A stretch of 64,000 nucleotides of DNA, from assembly GCA_023229435.1 (NCBI GenBank), contig JALNZF010000017.1:1-64000 (forward strand), read 5' to 3'. The DNA comes from Nitrospirota bacterium (lineage in GTDB: Bacteria > Nitrospirota > UBA9217). The position numbers were made by a program, and so were the translations under genes. Positions 53,400 to 62,725 of this stretch are shown here, in pieces; position 1 is the stretch's first letter; every line of letters starts with the position of its first letter. The notes under the pieces are model-generated. The model saw only the letters and a list, made by a program, of their open reading frames with translations. It ran no database searches and was not told the DNA's origin.

Positions 53400-55163
53400 T
53401 TATGGCTGTGTAACCGTAGTCGCATCAAGATTAACCGCGGTCTGCGCCAGCAGCCTGCCGTCGATCGATGCGAGATTTCCAAACGTGATCTTTGTCATAC
53501 CCAGTATAATTCCCTCAAAGTGCGTGTTCGCTCCAATGGTCACAGCACCGGAGACCTGCCAGAAGATGTTCTTGGCCTGTGCGTCACCGCTTAGGATAAC
53601 GCTCTTTGCAGCGGCCATGTCGAGAGTTCCCGCCACCTTAAAGATCCAGACATCTGTTGCGCTGCCGCTGAGGGTGAGATTCGTTGGTATGGTAACATTG
53701 CTCCCCCATTCGTAGACGCCGGTCACGAGGGTTAAATCAGTAAGCGTTCCGCCACCTACGTTGGTAGTAGCAGCGGATGTAGCTGTCCGTCCGGCGGCGT
53801 CGGTGTACGCGGCTTGCATACTGAGTACGGCCACTCCGAGATCAGTAGGAGTAGGCTCCGCATAGTCGGCTGCGTAAAGCCTGAACGGTGCGACCACTTG
53901 ATCGGATGTCGAATATTTATCCAAGGCGTCAGATGCGGCTGTTTGTGACCATCCAGTTAAGAAACCCCTGGCGGCTGGACTCACTCCAACATTCCCAGTC
54001 ACTGCGGAGGGTGGAATGGTATCGACGCCTGTTTTTGCCAGAATCGCATAATTGCCGGCCGAGCCAAGAATCACTGGATCTGGACCTGCCGCTGTTGTTG
54101 TGCCGGTTGTAAAGGACCATACCTTATCAGACGCCAGCGCATTGCCTGCCAGGTCCTTGACCCCGGTTGTAATCGTGGCTGTATAGGTGGTGCCAGCTGT
54201 GAGATTGCTTGCGGGATTAAAGGTCGCCGTTGTGCCAACGTAGGTCGCCGTGCCTGAAACAGGCGTTGTCCCTTGCTGTAAGGTAAATGTTGCTGTGTTA
54301 AGCGTTGCAGCGCTCATCACCTCATCGAAGGTGGCGTTGACGTTTCTGTTGCGCGACACACCCGTGGCGCCATCAAGGGGGGTCGTGGAAATTACCGTGG
54401 GCGCGATGGTGTCTGTTGTCGTGCCTGTGGTGAAGGCCCATACATAGTTCGTTGCCAGCGCCTTGCCTGCCAAGTCCTTGACCCCGGTTGTAATCGTGGC
54501 TGTATAGGTGGTGCTGGATGCGAGATCGCTTGTGGGCGTAAAGGTCGCCGTTGTGCCATCGTAGGTCACCGTGCCTGAAACAGGCGTTGTCCCTTGCTGT
54601 AAGGTAAATGTTGCTGTGGTAAGCGTTGCAGCGCTCATCACCTCACTGAAGGTGGCGTTGACGGTGATGTTGATCGCCACACCCGTGGCAAGATCAAGTG
54701 GGCTTGTGTAACTAACGGTGGGTGGGGTGGTGTCTGTTGCTGTGCCTGTGGTGAAGATCCATACATAGTTCGTTGCCAGCGCCTTGCCTGCCAGGTCCTT
54801 GACCCCGGTTGTAATCGTGGCTGTATATTCGGCGCCGACTGCGAGATTGATTTCGGGCGTAAAGGTCGCCGTTGTGCCAACGCAGGCCACAGTGCCTGAA
54901 ACAGACGTTGTCCCCTGCTTTAAGGTAAATGTTGTTATGGTGATCGTTGCCGGGTCTATCACCGCACTGAAGGTCGCGTTGACGGTGATGTTGCGCGCCA
55001 CATCCGTGGCAAGATCAAGCGGGATTGTGGAAATAACGGTGGGCGCGGTGGTATCTGCGCTTACCCCTCCATTGTCATCGCTGCTGCTGCTACACCCGGC
55101 CACAAAAACAACGAGCAATAATACCAGAAACAGCATCTTCGCGTATCCTTTGTGCCTGTTCAT
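53400..55163 (-). CDS. Big_5 x3 - DUF3494 lipoprotein
   Basis: A 587-residue lipoprotein (lipobox FVAGC; Ser/Asp linker). Three very similar Big_5 domains of about 103 residues (TTAPTVISTIPLDLATDV to YVWIFTTG; the second and third share ATFTLQQGTTPVSGT and TTYTATITTGVKDLAG) precede a DUF3494 domain (ILGSAGNYAILAKTGVDTIP, SNVTIPTNLTLSGSATDVWI, NIFWQVSGAVTIGANTHFEG). The repeat arm would hold the tip domain away from the membrane. ATG 55163 has AAGGAGG upstream. It is the largest of five DUF3494 genes in the array. Confidence 0.9.
   Translation of the reverse strand: MNRHKGYAKMLFLVLLLVVFVAGCSSSSDDNGGVSADTTAPTVISTIPLDLATDVARNITVNATFSAVIDPATITITTFTLKQGTTSVSGTVACVGTTATFTPEINLAVGAEYTATITTGVKDLAGKALATNYVWIFTTGTATDTTPPTVSYTSPLDLATGVAINITVNATFSEVMSAATLTTATFTLQQGTTPVSGTVTYDGTTATFTPTSDLASSTTYTATITTGVKDLAGKALATNYVWAFTTGTTTDTIAPTVISTTPLDGATGVSRNRNVNATFDEVMSAATLNTATFTLQQGTTPVSGTATYVGTTATFNPASNLTAGTTYTATITTGVKDLAGNALASDKVWSFTTGTTTAAGPDPVILGSAGNYAILAKTGVDTIPPSAVTGNVGVSPAARGFLTGWSQTAASDALDKYSTSDQVVAPFRLYAADYAEPTPTDLGVAVLSMQAAYTDAAGRTATSAATTNVGGGTLTDLTLVTGVYEWGSNVTIPTNLTLSGSATDVWIFKVAGTLDMAAAKSVILSGDAQAKNIFWQVSGAVTIGANTHFEGIILGMTKITFGNLASIDGRLLAQTAVNLDATTVTQP
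54110..55055 (-). repeat. three ~309-base repeats inside the 53400 gene
   Basis: Tandem DNA repeats encoding the three Big_5 domains. Segments such as CCTTGACCCCGGTTGTAATC and GAAACAGGCGTTGTCCCTTG recur two or three times at the same spacing. High DNA identity suggests recent expansion, and such genes can change repeat number by recombination. Confidence 0.8.
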
Positions 55164-55263
55164 TTTTGTTCCCTCCTTTAAGATATTATAATCTGTATAG
55201 CTCATTTCGCGGCAAACCGGATAACCTGCCGCATTTTCTCATGGCATCTGTCTACCACATGCC

Positions 55264-56067
55264 TTACGGCTGGGTAACCGTAGTCGCATCAAGATTAACC
55301 GCAGTCTGCGCCAGCAGCCTGCCGTTGATCGATGAGAGATTCCCAAACGTGATCGATGTCTGACCCAGTATAATTCCCTCAAAGTGCGTGTTCGCTCCAA
55401 TGGTCACCGCATCGGCGACCTGCCAGAAGATGTTCTGGGGTCGTGCGCCACCGCTCAGGATAACGTTCTTGGCAGCAGCCATGTCGAGAGTTCCCGATAT
55501 CTGGAAGATCCAGACATCATTCGCGCCGCCTGAGAGAGTGAGATCCGTTGTTATTGTCACATTGGAACCCCAGGTGTAAACGCCGGGGACAAGGGTTTGA
55601 CCAGCGACAGTTCCGCCTCCGAGATTCAAGAAGGGACCAACTCCTGCTGTCCGTCCAGCGGCGTCGGTGTACGCAGCTTCCATGTTGAGTACGGCTGTGC
55701 CCAAGTCAGCAGAAGTAGTCCCCCCCACATAGTCGGCTGCGTATAACTTGAACGGTGCGACCACTTGAGCGGATGTCGAATAGGTATCCGTGACATCAGC
55801 TGTTTCTGACCATCCAGTTAAGCCAACCCTGGCGGCTGGACTCAATCCAACATTTCCAGTCACTACGGAGCTTGGAACGGTATCGACGCCGGTTTTTGCC
55901 AGAATCGCATAACCGCCGGCCGCTTTAAGGTCTCCCGCCGTTCCAAGGTTCACTGCCGTTGGACCTGCCGAGGCTGAAGTTCCATTATCATCTCCGCCGC
56001 ATCCTGTTATAGAAACTGTCAGGAGTAATGCCGCAAACCACATCTTGTTATTAAATATCTTACGCAT
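55264..56067 (-). CDS. minimal DUF3494 lipoprotein
   Basis: A 267-residue lipoprotein (lipobox ITGC) with a short linker and a single DUF3494 domain (AGGYAILAKTGVDTVPSSVV, VTITTDLTLSGGANDVWIFQ, NIFWQVADAVTIGANTHFEG). The domain closely matches that of the 53400 protein, so the two arose by tandem duplication, one with and one without the Big_5 arm. It is the first gene of the array in the direction of transcription. ATG 56067 follows GAGGTGA. Confidence 0.88.
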   Translation of the reverse strand: MRKIFNNKMWFAALLLTVSITGCGGDDNGTSASAGPTAVNLGTAGDLKAAGGYAILAKTGVDTVPSSVVTGNVGLSPAARVGLTGWSETADVTDTYSTSAQVVAPFKLYAADYVGGTTSADLGTAVLNMEAAYTDAAGRTAGVGPFLNLGGGTVAGQTLVPGVYTWGSNVTITTDLTLSGGANDVWIFQISGTLDMAAAKNVILSGGARPQNIFWQVADAVTIGANTHFEGIILGQTSITFGNLSSINGRLLAQTAVNLDATTVTQP

Positions 56068-56535
56068 GTGTCTCACCTCATCCTTTAAATTAGTTGAAAA
56101 ACTGATAGCCTGTCATTTCCTGTAGAGTGATTGTATAGGAGGTGTAGTACACTAATCGTGCCAGAGGAGAACTGCGGATTCTGCGGGGACAACACATTGA
56201 TTGTGTAGACTAAGATGAAAAGTGAGATGCAGAGGAAAAGAGAAAACCGTCAAGGGTGGCCGTCGCATTTAACAGAACCGTTGCATGTGACGGCTGTGAA
56301 GAGAAAACATAATATAAGCCTTGAGTTGTATACCTTTTCTATTCAAGACTTGGCATAGCCGTGAGAATTTTAAACCGTCTTTCGTCGTTCGGCAAGGGTT
56401 ACGAGGCTCCCGCCAGGGCGGGATCACGTGAGTCGTCATTCGTCTTAAACACGTTACCGCAAGACGTTTACCGATACGGGCATCGTAACCGTTTGGCGTC
56501 ACCGTTGACTAAAGAGAGGTTTCCCCCACTCGAAA
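56068..56535. repeat. spacer with repeat family C, copy 4
   Basis: Copy 4 of family C lies at about 56380-56506 in the minus orientation, with GTTACCGCAAGACGTTTACC and GATACGGGCATCGTAACCG. A CTCCCGCCAGGGCGGGATCA hairpin sequence replaces part of its centre. The remainder of the 468 bases should carry the promoter of the DUF3494 array; no clear consensus was found. TGGCACGATTAG (minus, about 56151-56162) resembles a sigma-54 -24 box but lacks a matching -12. Confidence 0.6.
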
Positions 56536-57699
56536 TTACTTGCCGAATTGAATTTCAAAGGTGGCCATGAAAGCATAAACGGAATTCCTGCGGCCGCTCT
56601 CATCTTTTGGCCAGGTGACTTCAGGCCCAAGCTCGAAAAAGAGCCAGGGCCGGTAAAAGTTCCGTCGATAGAGCGACCCAACCCGGTAATTATCAATCCG
56701 CCAGTCAGGATAACTCACTCCCCAGATGCTGGTATCATAGGAAATTGCGCTCTTGGGCGTCAATTGAGTGAAAAGGCTGATCCCGCTGTTCCAGGTCACG
56801 CCGTTCGCGCCTTCGGTGTAGGTCATGTTGTTGCCCCACCGGAGGAGCGCAAACGTGGCGATCTTTCGTTCAAAATCGAGCTGCGTTGTGTTCGTGAAAT
56901 GTTCAACAGCTTGCCACATGGCGATCTCGGAAAATCGGACAAGGTAAACCTCGCTAAAAGGCTTATCGTATTGATACCGCATCCTGATGAAGGCATCGGA
57001 GTGTATACCGATTTTGGCGCCGCTCTCAAAGCTGACGAGTGAACGGAGCTTGGTATACAGATCTACGCGCACCCCGACGACGGGTTTTCTTTCTCCCGTT
57101 TCCCGGTCGACTCCCGGTTGGATGGGCTGACCGGGCTGGGTCATATATTTGTCAGCAGCAGATCTCGATTCGATATATAACTTCCATCTTTTAAGGACGT
57201 TTGTCCATTGGGGCAGATTCCATTCGAGACGGAACTCGTTGTTATTCGCGAGACTGCTCCCCTCGGCCAGCCGGGCTGAAGTTCTTATTTTGATGAACGT
57301 GCCGGGCCGGAGATCCAGCAAAATATGGTCCTTCACAAAGAAGGTATCAAACCATACCGCCGGTTCACAGGTGTGATCCTGCACGTAGCCATGCAGCTGG
57401 TCCAGCCAATTATCTCCGGCTACACTGACGGTAAAACAGGGGTCTACTTGCGGCCCCAATCGCACCGGGGGTTCGGTTTTTGCCGCCGGTTGAGGGGCTT
57501 TGTCGGTTTTAGGTTTCTTCGGTGCTGTCGGTGAAGACGTGTTCTGAAGGGTGCTCGTTACCGTGCTCGCCGGGTCGCTATTCGTCGTCGGATGCGTACC
57601 AGGCTGTTCCGGAGTGTCAGCGCTCGCGCCCTGAAAACCCGTGAAGAGCAGAACGAGGCTGAAGAACAATAGGGTCGAGGAATAACGGGGATGCCTCAT
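56536..57699 (-). CDS. putative outer-membrane protein of unknown function
   Basis: A 387-residue protein with a signal peptide (1-27), a Pro/Thr/Lys-rich linker (about 28-80) and a C-terminal beta-rich barrel-like part (IKIRTSARLAEGSSLANNNE, FALLRWGNNMTYTEGANGV, final FEIQFGK). Alternating hydrophobic residues and the C-terminal aromatic/hydrophobic strand suggest outer-membrane insertion. I recognise no family. An early short region with CFTV and HTCEPAVWFD could form a disulfide. Confidence 0.7.
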   Translation of the reverse strand: MRHPRYSSTLLFFSLVLLFTGFQGASADTPEQPGTHPTTNSDPASTVTSTLQNTSSPTAPKKPKTDKAPQPAAKTEPPVRLGPQVDPCFTVSVAGDNWLDQLHGYVQDHTCEPAVWFDTFFVKDHILLDLRPGTFIKIRTSARLAEGSSLANNNEFRLEWNLPQWTNVLKRWKLYIESRSAADKYMTQPGQPIQPGVDRETGERKPVVGVRVDLYTKLRSLVSFESGAKIGIHSDAFIRMRYQYDKPFSEVYLVRFSEIAMWQAVEHFTNTTQLDFERKIATFALLRWGNNMTYTEGANGVTWNSGISLFTQLTPKSAISYDTSIWGVSYPDWRIDNYRVGSLYRRNFYRPWLFFELGPEVTWPKDESGRRNSVYAFMATFEIQFGK

Positions 57700-58098
57700 A
57701 GAAATAATTATACGATCCTCGGTTCTGATTTGGTCCTCGCTTTGGAGCGGGTGCTGAAATTCCCGCTTCTCCCCTCGGGGAGAGGATTGAGGCCTGCCCG
57801 AGAATGACTCTATCGGGGGTAAGAGAGGTCTGTTGGTTTTAATTTTGGGTATTCTATAGCGCGGCTGTTGGCCGCAACTGACGGTGACGTCAAACGGTCA
57901 CGATGCCCGCATCGGTAAACGTCTTACGGTAACGTCTTTAAGACGAATGACGTCTCCGAACGACGAAACGGGCCTCGTGACCGTAGCCGGGGACGACGTT
58001 TAAGCGTTCGCGCGAATATGTCACTATTTGAACAGAAATATCATAGTGAGAAAAATCATAAAAGAATTGTATCACTATAAACCCGCATTAGTCAAATA
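57700..58098. repeat. spacer with repeat family C, copy 5
   Basis: Copy 5 at 57862-57987, plus orientation, is the most complete: GCTGTTGGCCGCAACTGACGG, ACGATGCCCGCATCGG, TAAACGTCTTACGGTAACG, TCTTTAAGACGAATGACGTC, CGAACGACGAAACGGGCCTC and GTGACCGTAGCC. TTCTCCCCTCGGGGAGAGG at 57767-57786 is another palindrome. No gene is seen in these 399 bases. Confidence 0.75.
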
Positions 58099-59880
58099 TC
58101 AGAAGCTCCCACTTTCCGTATCCGCGTCCGCATGCTCTTTCCCGAATGAACCTGGACCCTTTTCTGTACGGCGGATGCCGTCTTTCCGCATCCGGCCGCG
58201 AAGCGTGCTGGGGTTGAGACCGAGCATCGCTGCCGCGCCTTTTTCCCCTTCGATCCTCCACCCGGTTTTTTCGAGCGCCTGGAGGATATGGTCGCGTTCC
58301 AGCTCGGCAAGGCACTTGCCGTCCTGCGCCTCCTGTTCACCGGCCTTCAGGGAATTCACGAACCGGTCCAGTATCTGCAACCCGGTCCCCTGGCTCGTGA
58401 TCACCGCCCGCTCGATGACACTCTCCAACTCGCGCACATTGCCCGGCCAGTCGTATTCCTGGAGCATGATCAGCGTGTCTTTCGACACGGTCTCGATCTT
58501 CTTTCCTGTTTTCTTGTTGAACTTGGCGACAAAATAATCGACAAGAAGCGGGATGTCCTCCTTGCGCTGCCGGAGCGGCGGGATCGTGATGGGAAAAACA
58601 TTCAGCCGGTAGAACAGGTCCTCCCTGAACCCGCCCTTCCGGATCTCTTCCTCCAGCTTCCGGTTGGTGGACGCGATGATCCGCACATTGACCTTGATGG
58701 TTTTTGGGCCGCCCAGCCGCTCAAACTCGCCGTCCTGGATGACCCTGAGCAGCTTGGTCTGAAGGTCCATCGGCATCTCGCCGATCTCGTCGAGAAACAG
58801 GGTGCCGTTGTCGGCAAGTTCGAAGCGCCCCATCATCCGGTCATGGGAGCCGGTGAATGCGCCTTTTTCCCGCCCGAAGAGCTCGCTTTCGATGAGATTC
58901 GCCGGGAGCGCCGAGCAGTTGACCGTTATTATGGGCCGGTCCTTGCGGCTGCTTTTGCTGTGAATGGCGCGCGCTACTACTCCCTTCCCCGTGCCGGTCT
59001 CGCCAAGGAGGAGAACGGTCGCGTCCTGGGGCGCCACCTGTTCGACCTTGAAGAACACATACTCGAGAGCATTGCTTCGCCCGATGATCTCGCCGAAGTT
59101 GAACTCCCTGTCGATATCTTTGTGAAGGTAGATGTTCTCAGCCTGGAACCGGTCCTTTAACTGCGTGTTTTCCGCATTTGCGCTCCGAAGCGACTCTTCC
59201 GTGCCCTTGCGCTCCACTATTTCCCGCGAGAGCTGCTCGTTTGCTCTGACCAGTTCTCCGGTCCGTTCCTTTACCTTCTGTTCCAGCTCATCATATGCCT
59301 TTTGGATCTCGTATTCCGCCCGCCTGCGATCACTGATGTCAAGGATCGTGGTACGGATATAACCGGTCTTGCCATCGATAATTTCATTCGCTGCGCTTTG
59401 GAGCTGCGCATAGAACACCGCGCCGTCTTTTTTCCTGAGCCTGACTTCACAGGTATGATTGCCCGGTTTTTGAAAAACTTCTTCGCGGTGAATCGAAAAA
59501 ATCTCCCTGTCCGCCGCTTCCGGGATAAAACTGATAAAGGGCCTCTTGAGCAGCAAGCCCCTCTCGATTCCCAGCACATGCGCGCCGGTAAGATTTACCC
59601 CCTCTATCAATCCGTGCGCATCAAGGGTAAAATAGCCGACAGGCGCAAAATCATATAATTCAGCGTACTGGTTCCTCGATGACTCCAGTTCATCCCGGGT
59701 CTTGCGCAGTTCTTCGTTCTGCATCTCCAGCTCGATCTGGTGCGTCCCCAGCTCGTGAACAAGTTCATCAATGTCCTGGGTAGAGAGCTTTTTCAGCCTC
59801 TCAAGCTGTGTGCGCAGCTTTTCTTCGGCCGTCCGGCGAAGGGAGGCCAGATTGTCTGATGGAATGGTGGTTTTTTTCAT
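58099..59880 (-). CDS. PAS - sigma-54 activator (Fis-type HTH)
   Basis: A 593-residue protein: N-terminal coiled coil ([20 protein letters not shown]), a PAS domain (about 65-185), a second coiled coil, a sigma-54 AAA+ domain (about 245-485: GETGTGKG Walker [26 protein letters not shown]alker B, the sigma-54-binding loop as GAFTGS instead of GAFTGA), and a Fis-like HTH near the end ([20 protein letters not shown]). It has no receiver, so it senses through its PAS. AAGAGAT precedes the ATG. It lies 24 bases downstream of the ABM gene and may be cotranscribed. Confidence 0.92.
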   Translation of the reverse strand: MKKTTIPSDNLASLRRTAEEKLRTQLERLKKLSTQDIDELVHELGTHQIELEMQNEELRKTRDELESSRNQYAELYDFAPVGYFTLDAHGLIEGVNLTGAHVLGIERGLLLKRPFISFIPEAADREIFSIHREEVFQKPGNHTCEVRLRKKDGAVFYAQLQSAANEIIDGKTGYIRTTILDISDRRRAEYEIQKAYDELEQKVKERTGELVRANEQLSREIVERKGTEESLRSANAENTQLKDRFQAENIYLHKDIDREFNFGEIIGRSNALEYVFFKVEQVAPQDATVLLLGETGTGKGVVARAIHSKSSRKDRPIITVNCSALPANLIESELFGREKGAFTGSHDRMMGRFELADNGTLFLDEIGEMPMDLQTKLLRVIQDGEFERLGGPKTIKVNVRIIASTNRKLEEEIRKGGFREDLFYRLNVFPITIPPLRQRKEDIPLLVDYFVAKFNKKTGKKIETVSKDTLIMLQEYDWPGNVRELESVIERAVITSQGTGLQILDRFVNSLKAGEQEAQDGKCLAELERDHILQALEKTGWRIEGEKGAAAMLGLNPSTLRGRMRKDGIRRTEKGPGSFGKEHADADTESGSF

Positions 59881-59903
59881 ATCTCTTTTTGCAACTATTT
59901 TTG

Positions 59904-60239
59904 TCAGTTTTGAAAAGGAACCGTTAATAAGAACTCCATCCCTGCCGTTTGTGACACCGTGTTGAACTGCAACTCAGGAGGTTCGCTGAGGAGGTCCATC
60001 AATGCGAGGAGTCTCCGATAATTGTCCGTACGAAAGTGCTTCTCAAGATCGTCCCGTGTTTTCCACTCCTCCATGAGGGCAAAGGTGTTTTTGTTCTCAA
60101 TGTCCTGATACAAACAGTAATTAATGCAACCCCGTTCAACCCGCGTGGGCTCGAGCATTCCTCGGATCGTCTCCGCGACATCATTACGCCTGTCTGGTCG
60201 CACAGTCATTCTCAGTGTTACGATTATCATGTCGGTCAT
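59904..60239 (-). CDS. YgiN-like ABM protein
   Basis: A 111-residue ABM-fold protein: TLRMTVRPDRRNDVAETIRG, ERGCINYCLYQDIENKN, FALMEEWKTRDDLEKHFRTD. It is a paralogue of 41618-41938 with the same ERGCxxxC core, TRDDLE segment and QFNT...AG end. It directly precedes a sigma-54 activator, and a probable sigma-54 promoter lies about 140 bases upstream. TGAGGA precedes the ATG. Confidence 0.85.
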   Translation of the reverse strand: MTDMIIVTLRMTVRPDRRNDVAETIRGMLEPTRVERGCINYCLYQDIENKNTFALMEEWKTRDDLEKHFRTDNYRRLLALMDLLSEPPELQFNTVSQTAGMEFLLTVPFQN

Positions 60240-60380
60240 GGCTTCCTCATTTTGTTACGTTTTAGATACTGGTATGTTTTGGAACGGCTGGCAAAGGGGA
60301 CGCTGCTAACGCTGTCCGTGTATTATCATGCGGACAGTGATGATTTGCATCCTCATGACGATGTACTATATTGTACTATA

Positions 60381-60397
60381 TTGCAGGATTTGTGCCG
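60381..60397 (-). promoter_or_regulatory. probable sigma-54 promoter
   Basis: On the minus strand CGGCACAAATCCTGCAA: GG at -24 and GC at -12 with correct spacing, against the consensus TGGCACG-N4-TTGCA. The first and one -12 position differ. It lies about 140 bases upstream of the ABM gene. Two direct repeats TGTACTATAT are adjacent (60363-60382). Confidence 0.55.
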
Positions 60398-60522
60398 GGG
60401 CAGGGGGACTACCGTATTGCGTTGATAGTATTGAAATGTCTGAGAGATGACTGCAACGAAGGAATTACGATAGGAAGAAATTTATTCCTGATATTTCGGT
60501 AATATCCTGATATGTCAGGAAT

Positions 60523-62169
60523 TCATTTTTCCCTTTGAATGCCCAGTTTTTTCATCCTCGACTCAAGCGTCTTCGGATTGAGACCGAGGATCTCCGCTGC
60601 TCCGCCTTTTCCGCTCACGCGCCAACCCCTGGAGTTCAAGACGTCGATGATGTGCCGGCCCTCAATCTCTTCGAGCGTGCCGGAGCGCCCGTTTATTGCC
60701 TCAATCGACTTCGGCATCTCGATGCGGAGAATCGAGCCGGTGCTCATGATCATCGCCCGCTCGATAACGTTGCGCAGCTCCCGTACATTTCCAGGCCACC
60801 CATAGTTCCGCAGGGTCTCGATGCCTTTCCGGGGTATGGATTCAATCCGTTTCCCCATTCTCGTACCGAACTCCTGGACAAAGGACCACACCAGCGGAAG
60901 GATGTCTTCCTTGCGCTCACGCAGAGGCGGCACGAAGAGCGGAAAGATGTTGAGTCGGTAAAACAGGTCTTCACGGAACCTGTTTTCGCGAACACATTGG
61001 TTCAGATCTCGGTTCGTGGCGGTAATGAGCCGGACGCTTACCTTGATGGTTTTGGGGCTCCCGAGCCTCTCGAACTCACCGTCCTGGAGCACCCGGAGCA
61101 GCTTGGTCTGCAGCTCCAGCGGCAGCTCGCTGATTTCGTCGAGGAACAGAGTGCCGCCGTCAGCCAGTTCGAAGCGGCCCATCTGCGGGGCATGGGCGCC
61201 GGTGAAGGCGCCCTTCTCTCGGCCGAAGAGCTCGCTCTCGATGAGGGTCGGGGGCAGCGCGGCGCAGTTTACTTTCACCAGGAGACGCCCCTTGCGCGGG
61301 CTCAGGTTATGGATCGCATCGGCCAGCAGCTCTTTCCCTGTGCCTGTCTCGCCCTGGATCAGGACCGTGGAATCCGTACCAGCCACCTGCTCCACCTGTT
61401 TCAGCACACTGCGAATAGCCTCGCTGTTGCCCACGATGTTCTCATGTGTGTGCAACAGCTTAAATTCTTCCAGGAGGTAGCGGTTCTCGGCTTGAAACTG
61501 TTCCTTGAGCTTCTTGATCTCAAACAAGGCGTTGCGAAGCGTTTCCTCGGTTTCTTTCTGGGCAGCCAGGTCCGTTATGACGATACTGATCCTGCGGGCC
61601 TCATCCAGAGGCAATCTGCGCCCGGACACAAGCACTGGAAGCAAGGCCCCTGTTTCCTTTTTCAGGGAAAGTTCTGCCTTTCCACTGTCCCGCAAACTAC
61701 GTTTCATAAATTGGTCGAACGCGGGCAGAAATTCCGGCGACACGTAACGTTGCAAGGAAGAGCCTATGACTTTTTCAAGAGATATTTCCAGCATGGAAGC
61801 GAGCGAGTTGTTGCAATAATGAATGACGCCGTCCGCGTTCAGCGTGGCCGCGCCTTCGTTCATTTCTTCTACAAGCACACGGTAGGCATGGTCAACTCCC
61901 TTCAGCGTGAAGACCTGGTCTCCGCCGGGCTGTGAAACAACCAGCGCGTCAACCTCTCCGCCCCTGATGGCGCGCAGCGTTTCCTCGGCTTCCGCAAGCC
62001 GCGCGCGAAGTTCTTCTGTTTCCGCACGAAGACCGTGGGATGATTTTCGCCTGCTTGATGGTTCATTTTGAGTTTTAGTTTTTAGCGTGCCATGCACGGA
62101 CTTCCCGGTTGGCGTCTTCGGATGCCGGCTTTTCAATTTTGGCTTCGAGGTGTCTGATTTTTTTCTCAT
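60523..62169 (-). CDS. PAS - sigma-54 activator (Fis-type HTH)
   Basis: A 548-residue protein: basic Ser/Lys-rich N-terminus, coiled coil (EELRARLAEAEETLRAIRGG), PAS domain (about 80-205), coiled linker, sigma-54 AAA+ domain (about 235-465; GETGTGKE, canonical GAFTGAH, LFLDEISELP) and a Fis-type HTH at the end (GGAAEILGLNPKTLESRMKK). It is a paralogue of 58099-59880 but differs in PAS and in having the canonical GAFTGA. Its position next to kaiB genes suggests joint control. The ribosome-binding site is weak. Confidence 0.92.
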   Translation of the reverse strand: MRKKSDTSKPKLKSRHPKTPTGKSVHGTLKTKTQNEPSSRRKSSHGLRAETEELRARLAEAEETLRAIRGGEVDALVVSQPGGDQVFTLKGVDHAYRVLVEEMNEGAATLNADGVIHYCNNSLASMLEISLEKVIGSSLQRYVSPEFLPAFDQFMKRSLRDSGKAELSLKKETGALLPVLVSGRRLPLDEARRISIVITDLAAQKETEETLRNALFEIKKLKEQFQAENRYLLEEFKLLHTHENIVGNSEAIRSVLKQVEQVAGTDSTVLIQGETGTGKELLADAIHNLSPRKGRLLVKVNCAALPPTLIESELFGREKGAFTGAHAPQMGRFELADGGTLFLDEISELPLELQTKLLRVLQDGEFERLGSPKTIKVSVRLITATNRDLNQCVRENRFREDLFYRLNIFPLFVPPLRERKEDILPLVWSFVQEFGTRMGKRIESIPRKGIETLRNYGWPGNVRELRNVIERAMIMSTGSILRIEMPKSIEAINGRSGTLEEIEGRHIIDVLNSRGWRVSGKGGAAEILGLNPKTLESRMKKLGIQREK

Positions 62170-62279
62170 AGCGTATAACGCATCTCAGGATGTCACGTGG
62201 GCAATCCAAAACCCGGAATCCCGTTTCCACGGGAATGACGGTTGCCTGTCAAAGTATACAAGATGGTACGCGACGATTC

Positions 62280-62645
62280 TTAAACGCTCTTTGATGATGT
62301 CTTTGCTTTCCCCGGCCTTAGATCCAGCCCCAGGAGGATCTTTTCGGTATTGGTCATATCGCCGATGAATCTCCGCAGGGGAAGAGGCAGTTTTTTAATG
62401 AGCGTCGGCGCGGCGATGATCTGCTCTCCTTCAGCGAGCGTCGGCCGCTGGTAAATATCGATGACTTCAAGGTCGTAACGGCCTTTCAAGTGTTCCTCGC
62501 ATATTTTCTTTATGTTTGTAATTGCAAGGAGAGAACGGGGGGTCATACCGGTCACATAAAGGCGAAGAACATATTTCCTGCCTGCCGCGGCCTTGATTCT
62601 CTTTTCGAACCCCTTTGCTTCATCGTTGATCTTTTTTTTGGTCAT
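62280..62645 (-). CDS. kaiB: KaiB-like protein (second in the cluster)
   Basis: A 121-residue KaiB-fold protein: RLYVTGMTPRSLLAITNIKKI, EVIDIYQRPTLAEGEQIIA, then PTLIKKLPLPLRRFIGDMTN. KaiB switches to a thioredoxin-like fold to bind KaiC in the cyanobacterial clock; in non-phototrophs KaiBC functions more in stress responses. It has a charged N-terminus and a Lys/Ser tail absent in the short cyanobacterial form. It follows another kaiB, 81 bases away. Confidence 0.9.
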   Translation of the reverse strand: MTKKKINDEAKGFEKRIKAAAGRKYVLRLYVTGMTPRSLLAITNIKKICEEHLKGRYDLEVIDIYQRPTLAEGEQIIAAPTLIKKLPLPLRRFIGDMTNTEKILLGLDLRPGKAKTSSKSV

Positions 62646-62725
62646 AGAGATAACCCCGTGATCGTTTTAGTTCTTAGTCTATCGTTCGATGTGACTCAAA
62701 ACTTAAAACTCATAACTCAGAACTT

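Noticed and set aside
56151..56162. TGGCACGATTAG as a sigma-54 -24 element upstream of the DUF3494 array
   Set aside because: The position where GC of the -12 box should be reads GTGT, so the promoter is incomplete.
60535..61935. 466-residue plus-strand frame opposite the second sigma-54 activator
   Set aside because: It is antisense to a conserved AAA+ gene and has no domain pattern of its own.
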